Positions 1 through 6,612 of a stretch of 17,707 nt of DNA are shown piece by piece; positions within the stretch are counted from its first letter, which is position 1, and every line of letters begins with the position of its first letter. This DNA is from DASSWG01 sp041689995. GTDB taxonomy: Bacteria; Bacteroidota; Bacteroidia; Flavobacteriales; Flavobacteriaceae. A model generated the notes under the pieces. That model saw nothing but the letters and a program-made list of their open reading frames with translations. It searched no databases and was not told where the DNA came from. The stretch covers positions 1-17,707 of the forward strand of contig JBDNFD010000055.1 of assembly GCA_041689995.1 (NCBI GenBank), written 5' to 3'. A program made the translations under genes and the position numbers.

Positions 1-2
1 AC

Positions 3-125
3 AAAATAGCCCTGAATTTATTGAAAAACGAGAAATCACTTAATATTGGGGTGAAGAGCAGACGAATGAAGGCTGGCTGGGACAATGCATACCTTGTCAA
101 GGTATTAGAACTTATGAAAGTTTAA
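3..125 (+). pseudogene. ISAs1-family transposase, C-terminal end (cut by window edge)
   Basis: An open frame enters from the left edge and stops with TAA at 123-125. Its 40 residues include the blocks IALNLLKNEKSLNIGVKSRR and MKAGWDNAYLVKVL. From memory these match the conserved tail of ISAs1-type (H-repeat associated) DDE transposases, which end in a basic stretch followed by AGWDxxYLLKVL. The stop is followed at once by a terminal-inverted-repeat-like sequence, as expected for these compact elements where the gene runs almost to the end. Only the C-terminus is in the window, so whether the element is intact to the left cannot be judged. Family assignment is by recognition, not search. Confidence 0.75.
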
Positions 126-138
126 TGCGTTTGCCCTG
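121..138 (+). mobile_element. Right terminal inverted repeat of the ISAs1-type element
   Basis: The sequence AATGCGTTTGCCCTG ends at 138, partly overlapping the transposase stop codon. ISAs1-family ends typically carry CAGGGC at the outer tip, which on this strand reads GCCCTG. The element boundary is therefore placed at 138, and the next 8-10 bp (from 139, ATTCCTTGCC) should be the target duplication. The left end is outside the window, so the repeat pair cannot be confirmed here. Confidence 0.6.
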
Positions 139-265
139 ATTCCTTGCCACCTCAAATACTTTACGCCCTTAATATGGCATTCAGACTCGGGGATACCAAA
201 CTACCAACGCGTAGGTTTTGGAAGTAGTATTTTTTCTTCCGGCGATTTATGTAATTAAAAATAGG

Positions 266-273
266 TAATTTTG
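266..273 (+). promoter_or_regulatory. Candidate -7 element upstream of hemF
   Basis: TAATTTTG matches the Bacteroidota -7 consensus TAnnTTTG and lies 107 nt before the hemF start. No convincing TTG -33 element is seen 19-21 nt upstream. The rest of 139-380 holds no gene that can be supported; one short open stretch (about 142-258) resembles nothing recognised and may be debris left by the IS insertion. Confidence 0.35.
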
Positions 274-380
274 ACACCTTAGAAGGTTTTTCAAGCCTTT
301 TTTAGAATGAAAAAAGTGGAAAGAAAAACCCTATCTCAAAAAATACTTTAACAGGAAATTCGCTGAAAAATCGAAAATCA

Positions 381-1283
381 ATGAAAGAAAAATTTCAATC
401 CTACATAGAAAATCTTCAGGAAAAAATCACTTCAAAATTAGAGGAAATTGATGGAAAAGTGAAATTTCGCGAAGATATTTGGGAGAGTCCGGAAGGCGGC
501 GGCGGAAAAACCCGCGTCATCGAAAATGGGAACGTTTTTGAAAAAGGTGGGGTCAATATTTCGGCGGTTCACGGCGAACTGCCCAAGATGATGCAAGAAA
601 ATTTTCAGGTTCCGAACACCGACTTCTTTGCTTGTGGCCTCAGTTTGGTGCTGCATCCAAAAAATCCTATGGTGCCAACCGTTCATGCCAACTGGCGCTA
701 TTTTGAAATGTACGATAAGTCTGGAAAGATTGTGGATCGCTGGTTTGGCGGCGGATTAGATTTGTCGCCTTATTATCTTTTTGAAGAAGACGCAAAACAT
801 TTTCACCAGATCTGCAAATCGGTTTGTGATAGGCACGAGCCGAATTTCTATTCCAAGTTCAAGCAGAAATGTGACACCTATTTTTGGAATACCCATCGCG
901 GCGAAGCCCGTGGAATTGGCGGATTGTTCTTTGATTATTGCCGTCCTTCCGAGGAAAAAAGCCTCGAAGATTGGTACAATTTTGTTTCAGATTCCGGCGA
1001 TCATTTTTTGGACGCCTATATTCCGATTGTTGAAAAACGAAAAGATTTGGCTTATTCGGAAGAAAACAGAACTTGGCAGGAAATCCGTCGCGGACGTTAT
1101 GTGGAATTTAATTTAGTGCATGACAAAGGCACCTTGTTCGGACTGAAAACCAACGGGCGAATTGAAAGTATTTTGATGAGTTTGCCGCCAAAAGTTCAAT
1201 GGATTTATGACCATCAACCGAAACCGCAAAGTGAAGAAGAAAAATTGGTATCCATTTTAAAAAACCCGAAGGAATGGGTTTGA
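381..1283 (+). CDS. hemF: Oxygen-dependent coproporphyrinogen III oxidase
   Basis: Converts coproporphyrinogen III to protoporphyrinogen IX by oxidative decarboxylation of two propionate side chains, a late cytosolic step of haem synthesis. At 300 aa it has the usual length of bacterial HemF. Diagnostic blocks are all present in order: FEKGGVNISAVHG (53-65), LHPKNPMVPTVHANWRYFE (91-109), WFGGGLDLSPYY (121-132), THRGEARGIGGLFFDY (171-186), and the C-terminal RRGRYVEFNLVHDKGTLFGL (236-255) followed by GRIESILMSLPPKVQW (259-274). His92, His102, His140 and His172 fit the conserved histidines of the family. The ATG at 381 gives a normal N-terminus with no signal peptide. It appears to be a single gene, with msrB 98 bp downstream preceded by its own promoter-like element. 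Identification is firm. Confidence 0.97.
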   Translation: MKEKFQSYIENLQEKITSKLEEIDGKVKFREDIWESPEGGGGKTRVIENGNVFEKGGVNISAVHGELPKMMQENFQVPNTDFFACGLSLVLHPKNPMVPTVHANWRYFEMYDKSGKIVDRWFGGGLDLSPYYLFEEDAKHFHQICKSVCDRHEPNFYSKFKQKCDTYFWNTHRGEARGIGGLFFDYCRPSEEKSLEDWYNFVSDSGDHFLDAYIPIVEKRKDLAYSEENRTWQEIRRGRYVEFNLVHDKGTLFGLKTNGRIESILMSLPPKVQWIYDHQPKPQSEEEKLVSILKNPKEWV

Positions 1284-1350
1284 ATTTGGATGAAATTTTG
1301 CCACAGTTATAATTTAATGCCAACAATATAAAATCCAGTTAACTTGGTAT

Positions 1351-1358
1351 TATTTTTG
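1351..1358 (+). promoter_or_regulatory. Candidate -7 element upstream of msrB
   Basis: TATTTTTG fits TAnnTTTG and lies 23 nt before the msrB ATG, which would give a short leader. No clear -33 TTG is present at the usual spacing. It suggests msrB can be transcribed independently of hemF. Confidence 0.35.
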
Positions 1359-1381
1359 AAGAATAACCCAAAAGTCATTCT

Positions 1382-1900
1382 ATGAAAATTTCCTTTCTCT
1401 TTTCAATTCTTTTCTGTTTTTTGTTCAACTTTAATGGAAATGCACAACAAAAATCTGTCAACGCTTCCAACAAAAACAATCCTTATTATTCCCGAACGGA
1501 CACCGCACATTTGAATGTAAAGAATTCCACTTGGAAAAAAATCCTTCCACCAGAATTGTACGCGGTTGCACGCGAACAAGGAACGCAAAGAGCTTTCACC
1601 GGGGAATATTGGGACAGTGACGCACGAGGAACTTATTTTTGCGCCGTTTGTGGAAACGTGTTGTTTCGCGCGGACGCCAAATTTGCAAGCACCTGCGGCT
1701 GGCCCAGTTTTTATGAACCAATTTCTTCCAATAGTGTCGTTTACGTTGAAGATAATTCACACGGAATGCACCGAACAGAAGTAGAATGCGGCAGGTGCAA
1801 TTCGCATTTGGGACATATTTTCGACGATGGTCCACCACCAACTTACAAACGATTCTGCATGAATTCCATTTCTTTGGATTTCCAGCCGGATATTCAATAG
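1382..1900 (+). CDS. msrB: Peptide-methionine (R)-S-oxide reductase, exported
   Basis: Reduces methionine-R-sulfoxide in oxidised proteins. The 172-aa product begins with a hydrophobic signal peptide (about residues 4-19, likely cleaved after NGNA at 21); no Cys follows, so it is not a lipoprotein. The MsrB domain covers roughly 48-168. Zinc ligands are the pairs C87/C90 (CAVCG) and C136/C139 (CGRC); the catalytic Cys is C159 in RFCMNS, and the resolving Cys is probably C105 in STCGWPSF. The block SHLGHIFDDGP (141-151) is also typical. The export signal places the repair activity outside the cytoplasm, in the periplasm or envelope, so it would need a periplasmic reductant. The family call is certain; the location is inferred from the signal peptide. 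Confidence 0.96.
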   Translation: MKISFLFSILFCFLFNFNGNAQQKSVNASNKNNPYYSRTDTAHLNVKNSTWKKILPPELYAVAREQGTQRAFTGEYWDSDARGTYFCAVCGNVLFRADAKFASTCGWPSFYEPISSNSVVYVEDNSHGMHRTEVECGRCNSHLGHIFDDGPPPTYKRFCMNSISLDFQPDIQ

Positions 1901-2112
1901 TGCTGAAAACCTTATGATTAAAATTCAATTGGCAATTTGAAAACGGTCATAGAATCTTCGTCGTCAAATGGAACTATAACGCTTCCGATCTACAAAACAG
2001 TTTGCAATTAGGATATTACGCCTTAAGAAAAAGGGCTGAATCTCTATATTTCATACTCTTTCAACAGATAGAAATCATCGGATTTGTATTTTTCCAAACC
2101 AATTATTTACCT

Positions 2113-2120
2113 TACTTTTG
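2113..2120 (+). promoter_or_regulatory. -7 element of the feoAB promoter
   Basis: TACTTTTG is an exact TAnnTTTG match. It lies 6 nt upstream of the operator-like palindrome and 32 nt before the chosen GTG start of feoA, so transcription would begin inside the palindrome. No good -33 TTG is seen at 19-21 nt. The stretch 1901-2112 between msrB and this element has no gene that can be supported. Confidence 0.55.
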
Positions 2121-2125
2121 CCTTG

Positions 2126-2142
2126 TTTAAATTCAATCTAAA
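2126..2142. promoter_or_regulatory. Operator-like 17-bp palindrome at the feoAB promoter
   Basis: TTTAAATTCAATCTAAA reads the same on both strands except for the centre base and one mismatched pair (A2130 against C2138). Placed at the expected transcription start of an iron-uptake operon, it is a natural site for an iron-responsive repressor. The arm spacing and TTTA...TAAA ends resemble DtxR/MntR/IdeR-class operators more than the classical Fur box. Which regulator binds is inference. Confidence 0.55.
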
Positions 2143-2152
2143 TAAAAGGCAG

Positions 2153-2377
2153 GTGACGGTTTCTCAATTAAAAATAGGGCAACGCGCAACAATCAAAGCG
2201 TTTTCAGTAGATATCATTCCCCTGAAACTGCTGGAATTGGGCTGCCTACCGGGAAACGAAGTGCAATTGCTCCACCTTGCCCCTTTTCGCGATCCTATGT
2301 ATTTGAACATGAACGGAAACCACCTCGCTATTCGAAAAGAAACCGCCGAGCAGATTGAAATTGAGGTTCTTCCCTAA
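2153..2377 (+). CDS. feoA: FeoA-family ferrous iron transport protein
   Basis: Small SH3-like cytosolic partner of the FeoB iron transporter. The frame is open further upstream (a TTG at 2084), but the GTG at 2153 is preferred. It gives 74 aa, the normal FeoA length, it removes a non-homologous hydrophobic lead, and the promoter element and palindrome (2113-2142) then fall upstream of the start instead of inside the gene. The core follows the FeoA pattern: an initial LKIGQRATIKAF strand, a LLELGCLPGNEVQLLHLAPFRDP middle carrying the LxxxGxxPG motif, and a C-terminal LAIRKETAEQIEIE. Its stop lies 2 bp before feoB, so the two are co-transcribed and probably translationally coupled. Confidence 0.92.
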   Translation: MTVSQLKIGQRATIKAFSVDIIPLKLLELGCLPGNEVQLLHLAPFRDPMYLNMNGNHLAIRKETAEQIEIEVLP

Positions 2378-2379
2378 TT

Positions 2380-4494
2380 ATGGCAAAGCAAATTAACGTC
2401 GCACTTATTGGAAACCCCAACACTGGCAAGACTTCAGTTTTCAACCAACTTACAGGTCTTAATCAAAAAGTAGGGAACTATCCTGGGATCACCGTTGAAA
2501 AAAAAGAAGGGATTTGTAAACTTACCCAAGGATTGAAAGGCCACATCCTTGATCTTCCCGGAACCTATAGTTTGAACGCTTCTTCGATTGATGAAAATAT
2601 TGTCATCGAATTATTGCTCAACAAAAACGACAAATATTTTCCGGATGTCGCGGTAGTTGTGAGTGATATCGAAAATCTGAAACGAAATTTATTGCTTTTC
2701 ACCCAAGTGAAAGATTTGGGAATTCCCACCATTTTGGCCATCAACATGGCAGATAGAATGAATAAAAAGGGAATTTCCCTTGATATTCCGCTGTTAGAAA
2801 AAGAATTGCACACTAAAATTGCCCTGATTAGTGCGCGCAAAAAAACTGGGCTCAATGAGTTAAAAGAACTTATTGTGAATTATCGTCAACTTTCGGTTGC
2901 ACCTTGCTTGAACGCATCCTCTATTGATCCGGTTTACTTTGACGATTTGCGCAAAACCTTCCCAAACCAGTCCTTGTACAAATTGTGGTTGGTCATCACC
3001 CAAGATGTGAATTTTGGAAATTTAAATCGAATAAAAACCGAATCGGCTCAAGATTTCAATCCAAAAAAGAAGGCGGAACTCAAGCGTTTGCAACAAAAAG
3101 AAACCATTGTTCGCTATCAGTTTATCAATGATCTGTTGAAAAAAGCCATGACGGTCGATGCGGGCGCAGCGACTGATGTCCGTTCGAGAATAGATCGTGT
3201 TCTCACCCATAAAGTATGGGGCTATGTGATTTTCTTTGGAATTATGTTGCTGATTTTCCAAGCGATTTATAGCTGGTCGGCATATCCCATGGACATGATT
3301 GACCGATTCTTCGCATTTCTCAGCGAGTGGGTCAGAAATACTTTGCCCGCCGGGGCATTCACCAGTTTAATCGCCGAAGGAATTATTCCTGGACTTGGGG
3401 GAATTGTGATCTTTATTCCACAAATTGCATTTTTATTCCTCTTTATTTCCATTTTGGAAGAAAGTGGTTATATGAGCCGTGTCGCGTTCCTCATGGATCG
3501 AATCATGCGCCGATTTGGACTAAGTGGGAAAAGTGTTATTCCTTTGGTTTCCGGCACCGCTTGTGCGATTCCCGCCATCATGGCGACGAGAAATATCGAA
3601 AACTGGAAAGAACGCTTAATCACCATTTTGGTGATTCCTTTTACAACCTGTTCCGCGCGGCTTCCGGTTTATTTGATCATTATAGCGCTAGTTATTCCCG
3701 ATAAAACCTATTTGGGAATTTTCGGATTGCAGGCTTTAACATTAATGGCGCTTTATATCTTGGGTTTCCTCACAGCGATACTCGGCGCGTGGGGATTGAA
3801 CAAGGTTTTAAAAATCAGGAACAAGACATTCTTCATCATTGAAATGCCGAACTATAAACTTCCATTGTTTAGAAGCGTGGCCATCAATATCATCGAAAAA
3901 ACCAAATCTTTCGTGGTGGGTGCGGGAAAAATTATCTTGGCAATCTCCGTAATTTTATGGGTATTGGCAAGTTATGGTCCAGGTGATCAATTTAATAATG
4001 CGGAAGAGATCGTAACGAAAAACTATACCGAAAACACTTCAACTTCAGGGTTTTCCGAAGAAGAATTAAATACCCAGATCGCTTCTTTCAAACTTGAAAA
4101 TTCGTATATTGGAATTGCGGGAAAAGCCATTGAACCGGTGGTGGCTCCGTTGGGTTACGACTGGAAAATTGGCATTGCGTTGATAAGTTCTTTTGCGGCA
4201 CGCGAAGTTTTTGTGGGTACTTTGGCCACCATTTACAGCGTGGGAAGCGAAGATGAAGCCACAATTCAGCAACGCATGAGAGCGGAGAAAAATCCAATTC
4301 TCGGCGGTCCGCTCTATAATTTTGCCAGCGGAATCAGTCTCTTGCTGTTCTATGCTTTTGCGATGCAATGTATGAGCACCTTGGCAATAGTAAAAGTGGA
4401 AACAAGATCATGGAAATGGCCGATGATCCAATTAGTAGTCATGACGGGCATGGCGTATATTGCTGCATTGGCGGCCTTCCAATTTCTAAAATAA
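2380..4494 (+). CDS. feoB: Fe(II) transporter FeoB
   Basis: Inner-membrane ferrous iron permease with an N-terminal G domain. At 704 aa it is a normal length. Nucleotide-binding motifs are G1 GNPNTGKTS (11-19), the G2-region block VGNYPGITVEKKEG (31-44), G3 DLPG (58-61), G4 NMAD (122-125) and G5 SAR (151-153). A helical linker (about 160-265) precedes the membrane domain, which contains two Gate-type regions: one around GGIVIFIPQIAFLFLFISIL followed by EESGYMSRVAF, and a second near FAAREVFVGTLATIY. The segment SGTACAIPAIMATR retains the conserved Cys of the pore region, and TTCSARLPVY is also typical. It is the middle gene of feoA-feoB-small Cys protein. Expression is presumably iron-repressed through the palindrome at 2126-2142. 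Confidence 0.97.
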   Translation: MAKQINVALIGNPNTGKTSVFNQLTGLNQKVGNYPGITVEKKEGICKLTQGLKGHILDLPGTYSLNASSIDENIVIELLLNKNDKYFPDVAVVVSDIENLKRNLLLFTQVKDLGIPTILAINMADRMNKKGISLDIPLLEKELHTKIALISARKKTGLNELKELIVNYRQLSVAPCLNASSIDPVYFDDLRKTFPNQSLYKLWLVITQDVNFGNLNRIKTESAQDFNPKKKAELKRLQQKETIVRYQFINDLLKKAMTVDAGAATDVRSRIDRVLTHKVWGYVIFFGIMLLIFQAIYSWSAYPMDMIDRFFAFLSEWVRNTLPAGAFTSLIAEGIIPGLGGIVIFIPQIAFLFLFISILEESGYMSRVAFLMDRIMRRFGLSGKSVIPLVSGTACAIPAIMATRNIENWKERLITILVIPFTTCSARLPVYLIIIALVIPDKTYLGIFGLQALTLMALYILGFLTAILGAWGLNKVLKIRNKTFFIIEMPNYKLPLFRSVAINIIEKTKSFVVGAGKIILAISVILWVLASYGPGDQFNNAEEIVTKNYTENTSTSGFSEEELNTQIASFKLENSYIGIAGKAIEPVVAPLGYDWKIGIALISSFAAREVFVGTLATIYSVGSEDEATIQQRMRAEKNPILGGPLYNFASGISLLLFYAFAMQCMSTLAIVKVETRSWKWPMIQLVVMTGMAYIAALAAFQFLK

Positions 4495-4499
4495 AGATC

Positions 4500-4634
4500 A
4501 TGGTACAACAGATTTTAGTTTTTCTCCTATTTTTTATCGCTGTGGGTTTTCTAGTGAAAAAATTCTTCTGGAAAAGCAAAAAGAAAGGTAAAAAATCATG
4601 CGGTAGCGACGGGATCGACTGTGGCTGTCACTAA
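4500..4634 (+). CDS. FeoB-associated Cys-rich membrane protein
   Basis: A 44-aa product whose ATG lies 5 bp after the feoB stop. It has a single membrane helix (about residues 4-20, VQQILVFLLFFIAVGFLV), a strongly basic juxtamembrane stretch (KKFFWKSKKKGKK) and a Cys-containing tail ending CGSDGIDCGCH with three Cys and a terminal His. This architecture matches the small FeoB-associated Cys-rich proteins often found after feoB, proposed to fill a FeoC-like or metal-handling role. The frame stays open into feoB, but the start at 4500 is preferred because upstream residues are only the shadow of the feoB reading frame. Function beyond association with FeoB is inference. Confidence 0.85.
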   Translation: MVQQILVFLLFFIAVGFLVKKFFWKSKKKGKKSCGSDGIDCGCH

Positions 4635-4645
4635 AATTTCGAAAA

Positions 4646-4939
4646 TCATTCTTCGTAAACGGACAATCGGTTTTGCAAGGATTGAATTTTGTGGTTCAAG
4701 GAATCCATTTGGTCCAAAAGATCAAAAACAGCCGCGATTCCTTCAGTGTTTATTTGCAAATCTTTGTGCAATCGTACGGTTTTTTCCAAATTGGAAAGTT
4801 CAGTTTCATCGATGAAATCTTCATCTTTCACTTTCACAATTTCGATCAACCCAATTTCATAAATCGAATAAATAAAGTCGGTTCCAACCTGATGGCTGCT
4901 GCAAAAAGTTTGGACGGCAATGAGGTGTGAATCTTTCAT
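4646..4939 (-). CDS. cbpM: Chaperone modulator CbpM-like protein
   Basis: 97-aa protein, close to the length of E. coli CbpM (about 100 aa), the specific inhibitor/modulator of the DnaJ-like co-chaperone CbpA. It has an N-terminal block resembling the MerR/CbpM helical fold (IYEIGLIEIV around 26-35), a central DLLDQMDSLNHKIQSL helix and a charged coiled-coil-like C-terminus. Assignment rests mostly on context: it starts 1 bp after the stop of the adjacent CbpA-like gene on the same strand, the standard cbpA-cbpM arrangement. It converges with the feo operon with an 11-bp gap and no obvious terminator hairpin between them. Confidence 0.85.
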   Translation of the reverse strand: MKDSHLIAVQTFCSSHQVGTDFIYSIYEIGLIEIVKVKDEDFIDETELSNLEKTVRLHKDLQINTEGIAAVFDLLDQMDSLNHKIQSLQNRLSVYEE

Positions 4940-4940
4940 G

Positions 4941-5846
4941 TTATCTTAATTTTGCAAGTTCTTGAAATAGTTCCTTCTCTTTATCGGTAAGATCTTTCGG
5001 GATTTGTAATCTGTAAGTAAGGTACAAATCGCCAAACTGTCCGGATTTTTTATAAACGGGAAAACCTTTCCCCTTCAATTTTATTTTGGAACCAGCTGGT
5101 GTTTCGGGTTTTACTTTCAACTTCACCTTTCCGTCAAAAGTATCCACCGTTATTTCGCCGCCCAAAAGAGCCGTGTACAAATCCAGTGAAACTTCCGTGT
5201 ACAAATCACTACCATCCCGCTTGAATTCCGTATTGTTCACTATGTTGAAGGTGATGAACAAATCACCTTTTGGTCCTTCGTTCATTCCCGGACCTCCGTG
5301 TCCTTTTATCTTGATAGTCTGCCCATTATCGATCCCTGCCGGAATGGTCAATCGAATCTGTTTTCCATTTACGGTCAAGGTTTGTTTTTGCGAACGGTAC
5401 ACATCCATTAAGTTCAAGCGAAGTTCCGCATTGAAATCTTGTCCCTTGAACCTTGTACGTCCGCCAGAACCGCCTGCAAAACCACCGCCACCGAACATGG
5501 AACTGAAAAAATCAGAGAAATCTTCTTCTCCGTAGCTTCCATAACTTTGCTGTTGGCCTCTTGCATGTTGCTGTTGCCTCGGATCGTACCCCGATTTTCC
5601 CCCCGAGTACTCGGGGCCAGCATGTTCCCAATCTTTTCCGTATTTATCGTATTTTTTCTTTTTTTCCGTATCGCACAGCACTTCATTGGCTTCATTTATC
5701 TGCTGAAATTTTGCTTGAGCTTCCTTATCATTTGGGTTCAAATCCGGGTGATGCTTTCGCGCCAATTTTCGGTAGGCCTTTTTCACATCGGCGATAGATG
5801 CGCTTTTATCAAGGCCCAGGATTTTATAGTAATCGATAAATTCCAT
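4941..5846 (-). CDS. cbpA: CbpA-type DnaJ co-chaperone (Hsp40 without zinc finger)
   Basis: Stimulates DnaK ATPase and delivers clients. The N-terminal J domain (about 3-70) carries the essential HPD tripeptide at 33-35 in KHHPDLNPND. A Gly/Phe/Gln-rich linker (about 75-135) is followed by the two-lobed C-terminal substrate-binding domain (about 138-300), with GDLFITFNIV and GDLYLTYRLQ blocks. There is no CxxCxGxG zinc finger, so it is a CbpA/DnaJ class B protein. Residues 77-82 (GPEYSG) are encoded by the palindrome CCCCGAGTACTCGGGG, which lies in the flexible linker and looks like an inserted repeat. It is the first gene of a cbpA-cbpM pair and divergent from the downstream QueD-like gene. 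Confidence 0.93.
   Translation of the reverse strand: MEFIDYYKILGLDKSASIADVKKAYRKLARKHHPDLNPNDKEAQAKFQQINEANEVLCDTEKKKKYDKYGKDWEHAGPEYSGGKSGYDPRQQQHARGQQQSYGSYGEEDFSDFFSSMFGGGGFAGGSGGRTRFKGQDFNAELRLNLMDVYRSQKQTLTVNGKQIRLTIPAGIDNGQTIKIKGHGGPGMNEGPKGDLFITFNIVNNTEFKRDGSDLYTEVSLDLYTALLGGEITVDTFDGKVKLKVKPETPAGSKIKLKGKGFPVYKKSGQFGDLYLTYRLQIPKDLTDKEKELFQELAKLR
5595..5620 (-). repeat. 26-bp palindrome-centred repeat, copy 1 (inside cbpA)
   Basis: On the minus strand it reads CTGG, the perfect 16-bp palindrome CCCCGAGTACTCGGGG (5601-5616), then GGAAAA. It matches copy 2 (8194-8219) at 25 of 26 positions. It is GC-rich in an AT-rich context and is translated as GPEYSG in the cbpA frame. Confidence 0.85.
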
Positions 5847-5934
5847 GGAATATTTTTTTAATATTTAAAGGTATTGCTTTTTTGGGGAACTTGTTTCCAA
5901 TTTAAAATTTCCCTAACAATTTCGTTCAAGTTCG

Positions 5935-5942
5935 TACCTTTG
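5935..5942 (+). promoter_or_regulatory. Candidate -7 element upstream of the queD-like gene
   Basis: TACCTTTG is an exact TAnnTTTG match 55 nt before the ATG. The rest of the 151-bp divergent gap 5847-5997 is AT-rich. A weaker TACCTTTA on the minus strand near 5866-5873 could serve cbpA. Confidence 0.45.
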
Positions 5943-5997
5943 TTCGTTTCCTTCAAAACGCTTGGAAAACAATTTTCTATAGAAAAATCAGAACAAA

Positions 5998-6447
5998 ATG
6001 GGCAAAATTCGCATCACTAAACAATTTTCCTTTGAAACTGGACATGCTCTTTTCGGCTACGACGGAAAATGCCGCAATGTTCATGGACACAGTTATAAAC
6101 TTTTCGTCACGGTTCTTGGCGAGCCCAATAGCGACAGAAATCATGTGAAATATGGAATGGTCATCGATTTTGGTGATCTAAAAAAAATCGTGAAAGAAGA
6201 AATCGTGGATAAATTCGACCACGCTACGGTTTTCAACCAAAACACACCTCATCTAGAATTGGCCCAAGAGCTCGAAAAACGTGGGCATAATGTGATTTTG
6301 GTCGATTATCAGCCTACAAGCGAAAAAATGACACAAGACTTTGTTCAACGTATAAAATCACGCTTACCAGAAAATGTACAGCTCGTTGCCCTAAAACTTC
6401 AGGAAACCGAAAGCAGTTTTGCGGAATGGTACGCGAGTGATAATTAG
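5998..6447 (+). CDS. queD: 6-pyruvoyl tetrahydropterin synthase / QueD family protein
   Basis: 149-aa T-fold enzyme acting on dihydroneopterin triphosphate. In most bacteria of this type it makes 6-carboxy-tetrahydropterin for queuosine synthesis; some family members instead make pyruvoyl-tetrahydropterin. Zinc ligands are H16 (ETGHAL) and H29/H31 (NVHGH). The nucleophile is C25 in the CRNVHGH block, giving the QueD-like C-x3-HGH spacing. D74-H75 in KFDHATVFN and E137 in LQETESSFAEW complete the active site. It is slightly longer than E. coli QueD because of the insertion around residues 41-52 and 93-106. No queuosine neighbours are in the window, so the pathway is inferred from family only. 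Confidence 0.88.
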   Translation: MGKIRITKQFSFETGHALFGYDGKCRNVHGHSYKLFVTVLGEPNSDRNHVKYGMVIDFGDLKKIVKEEIVDKFDHATVFNQNTPHLELAQELEKRGHNVILVDYQPTSEKMTQDFVQRIKSRLPENVQLVALKLQETESSFAEWYASDN

Positions 6448-6562
6448 AATTTTTCAGCCTTCAACTATTAAAAAGGTACTATTTTAGTATTGAAACTTAA
6501 ACATTAAATTCCGAAGGGAATTGCAAAGTGTAAAATTCCTAATATACAAGTTACTGAAAATC

Positions 6563-6592
6563 TTGTGACTGCAAACTTTTTTCCGTAATTTG
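6563..6592 (+). promoter_or_regulatory. Candidate promoter of the helicase gene
   Basis: TTG at 6563-6565 is separated by 19 nt from GTAATTTG (6585-6592), which differs from TAnnTTTG at the first two bases. Spacing is ideal for a Bacteroidota promoter and the ATG follows 20 nt later. No terminator hairpin is seen between the queD-like gene and this element. Confidence 0.3.
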
Positions 6593-6612
6593 CAAATCGA
6601 ATTTTTTACAAC

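Noticed and set aside
185..192. ACTCGGGG considered as a third copy of the CCCCGAGTACTCGGGG element
   Set aside because: Only one 8-bp half-site matches and the flanks differ. A match this short is expected by chance in a window of this size.
2084..2152. TTG-initiated extension of FeoA
   Set aside because: It would place the promoter element and palindrome inside the gene and add a hydrophobic lead absent from FeoA proteins.
5439..5861. Long plus-strand ORF (140 codons) opposite cbpA
   Set aside because: It has no recognisable domain and lies entirely antisense to a well-conserved J-domain protein.
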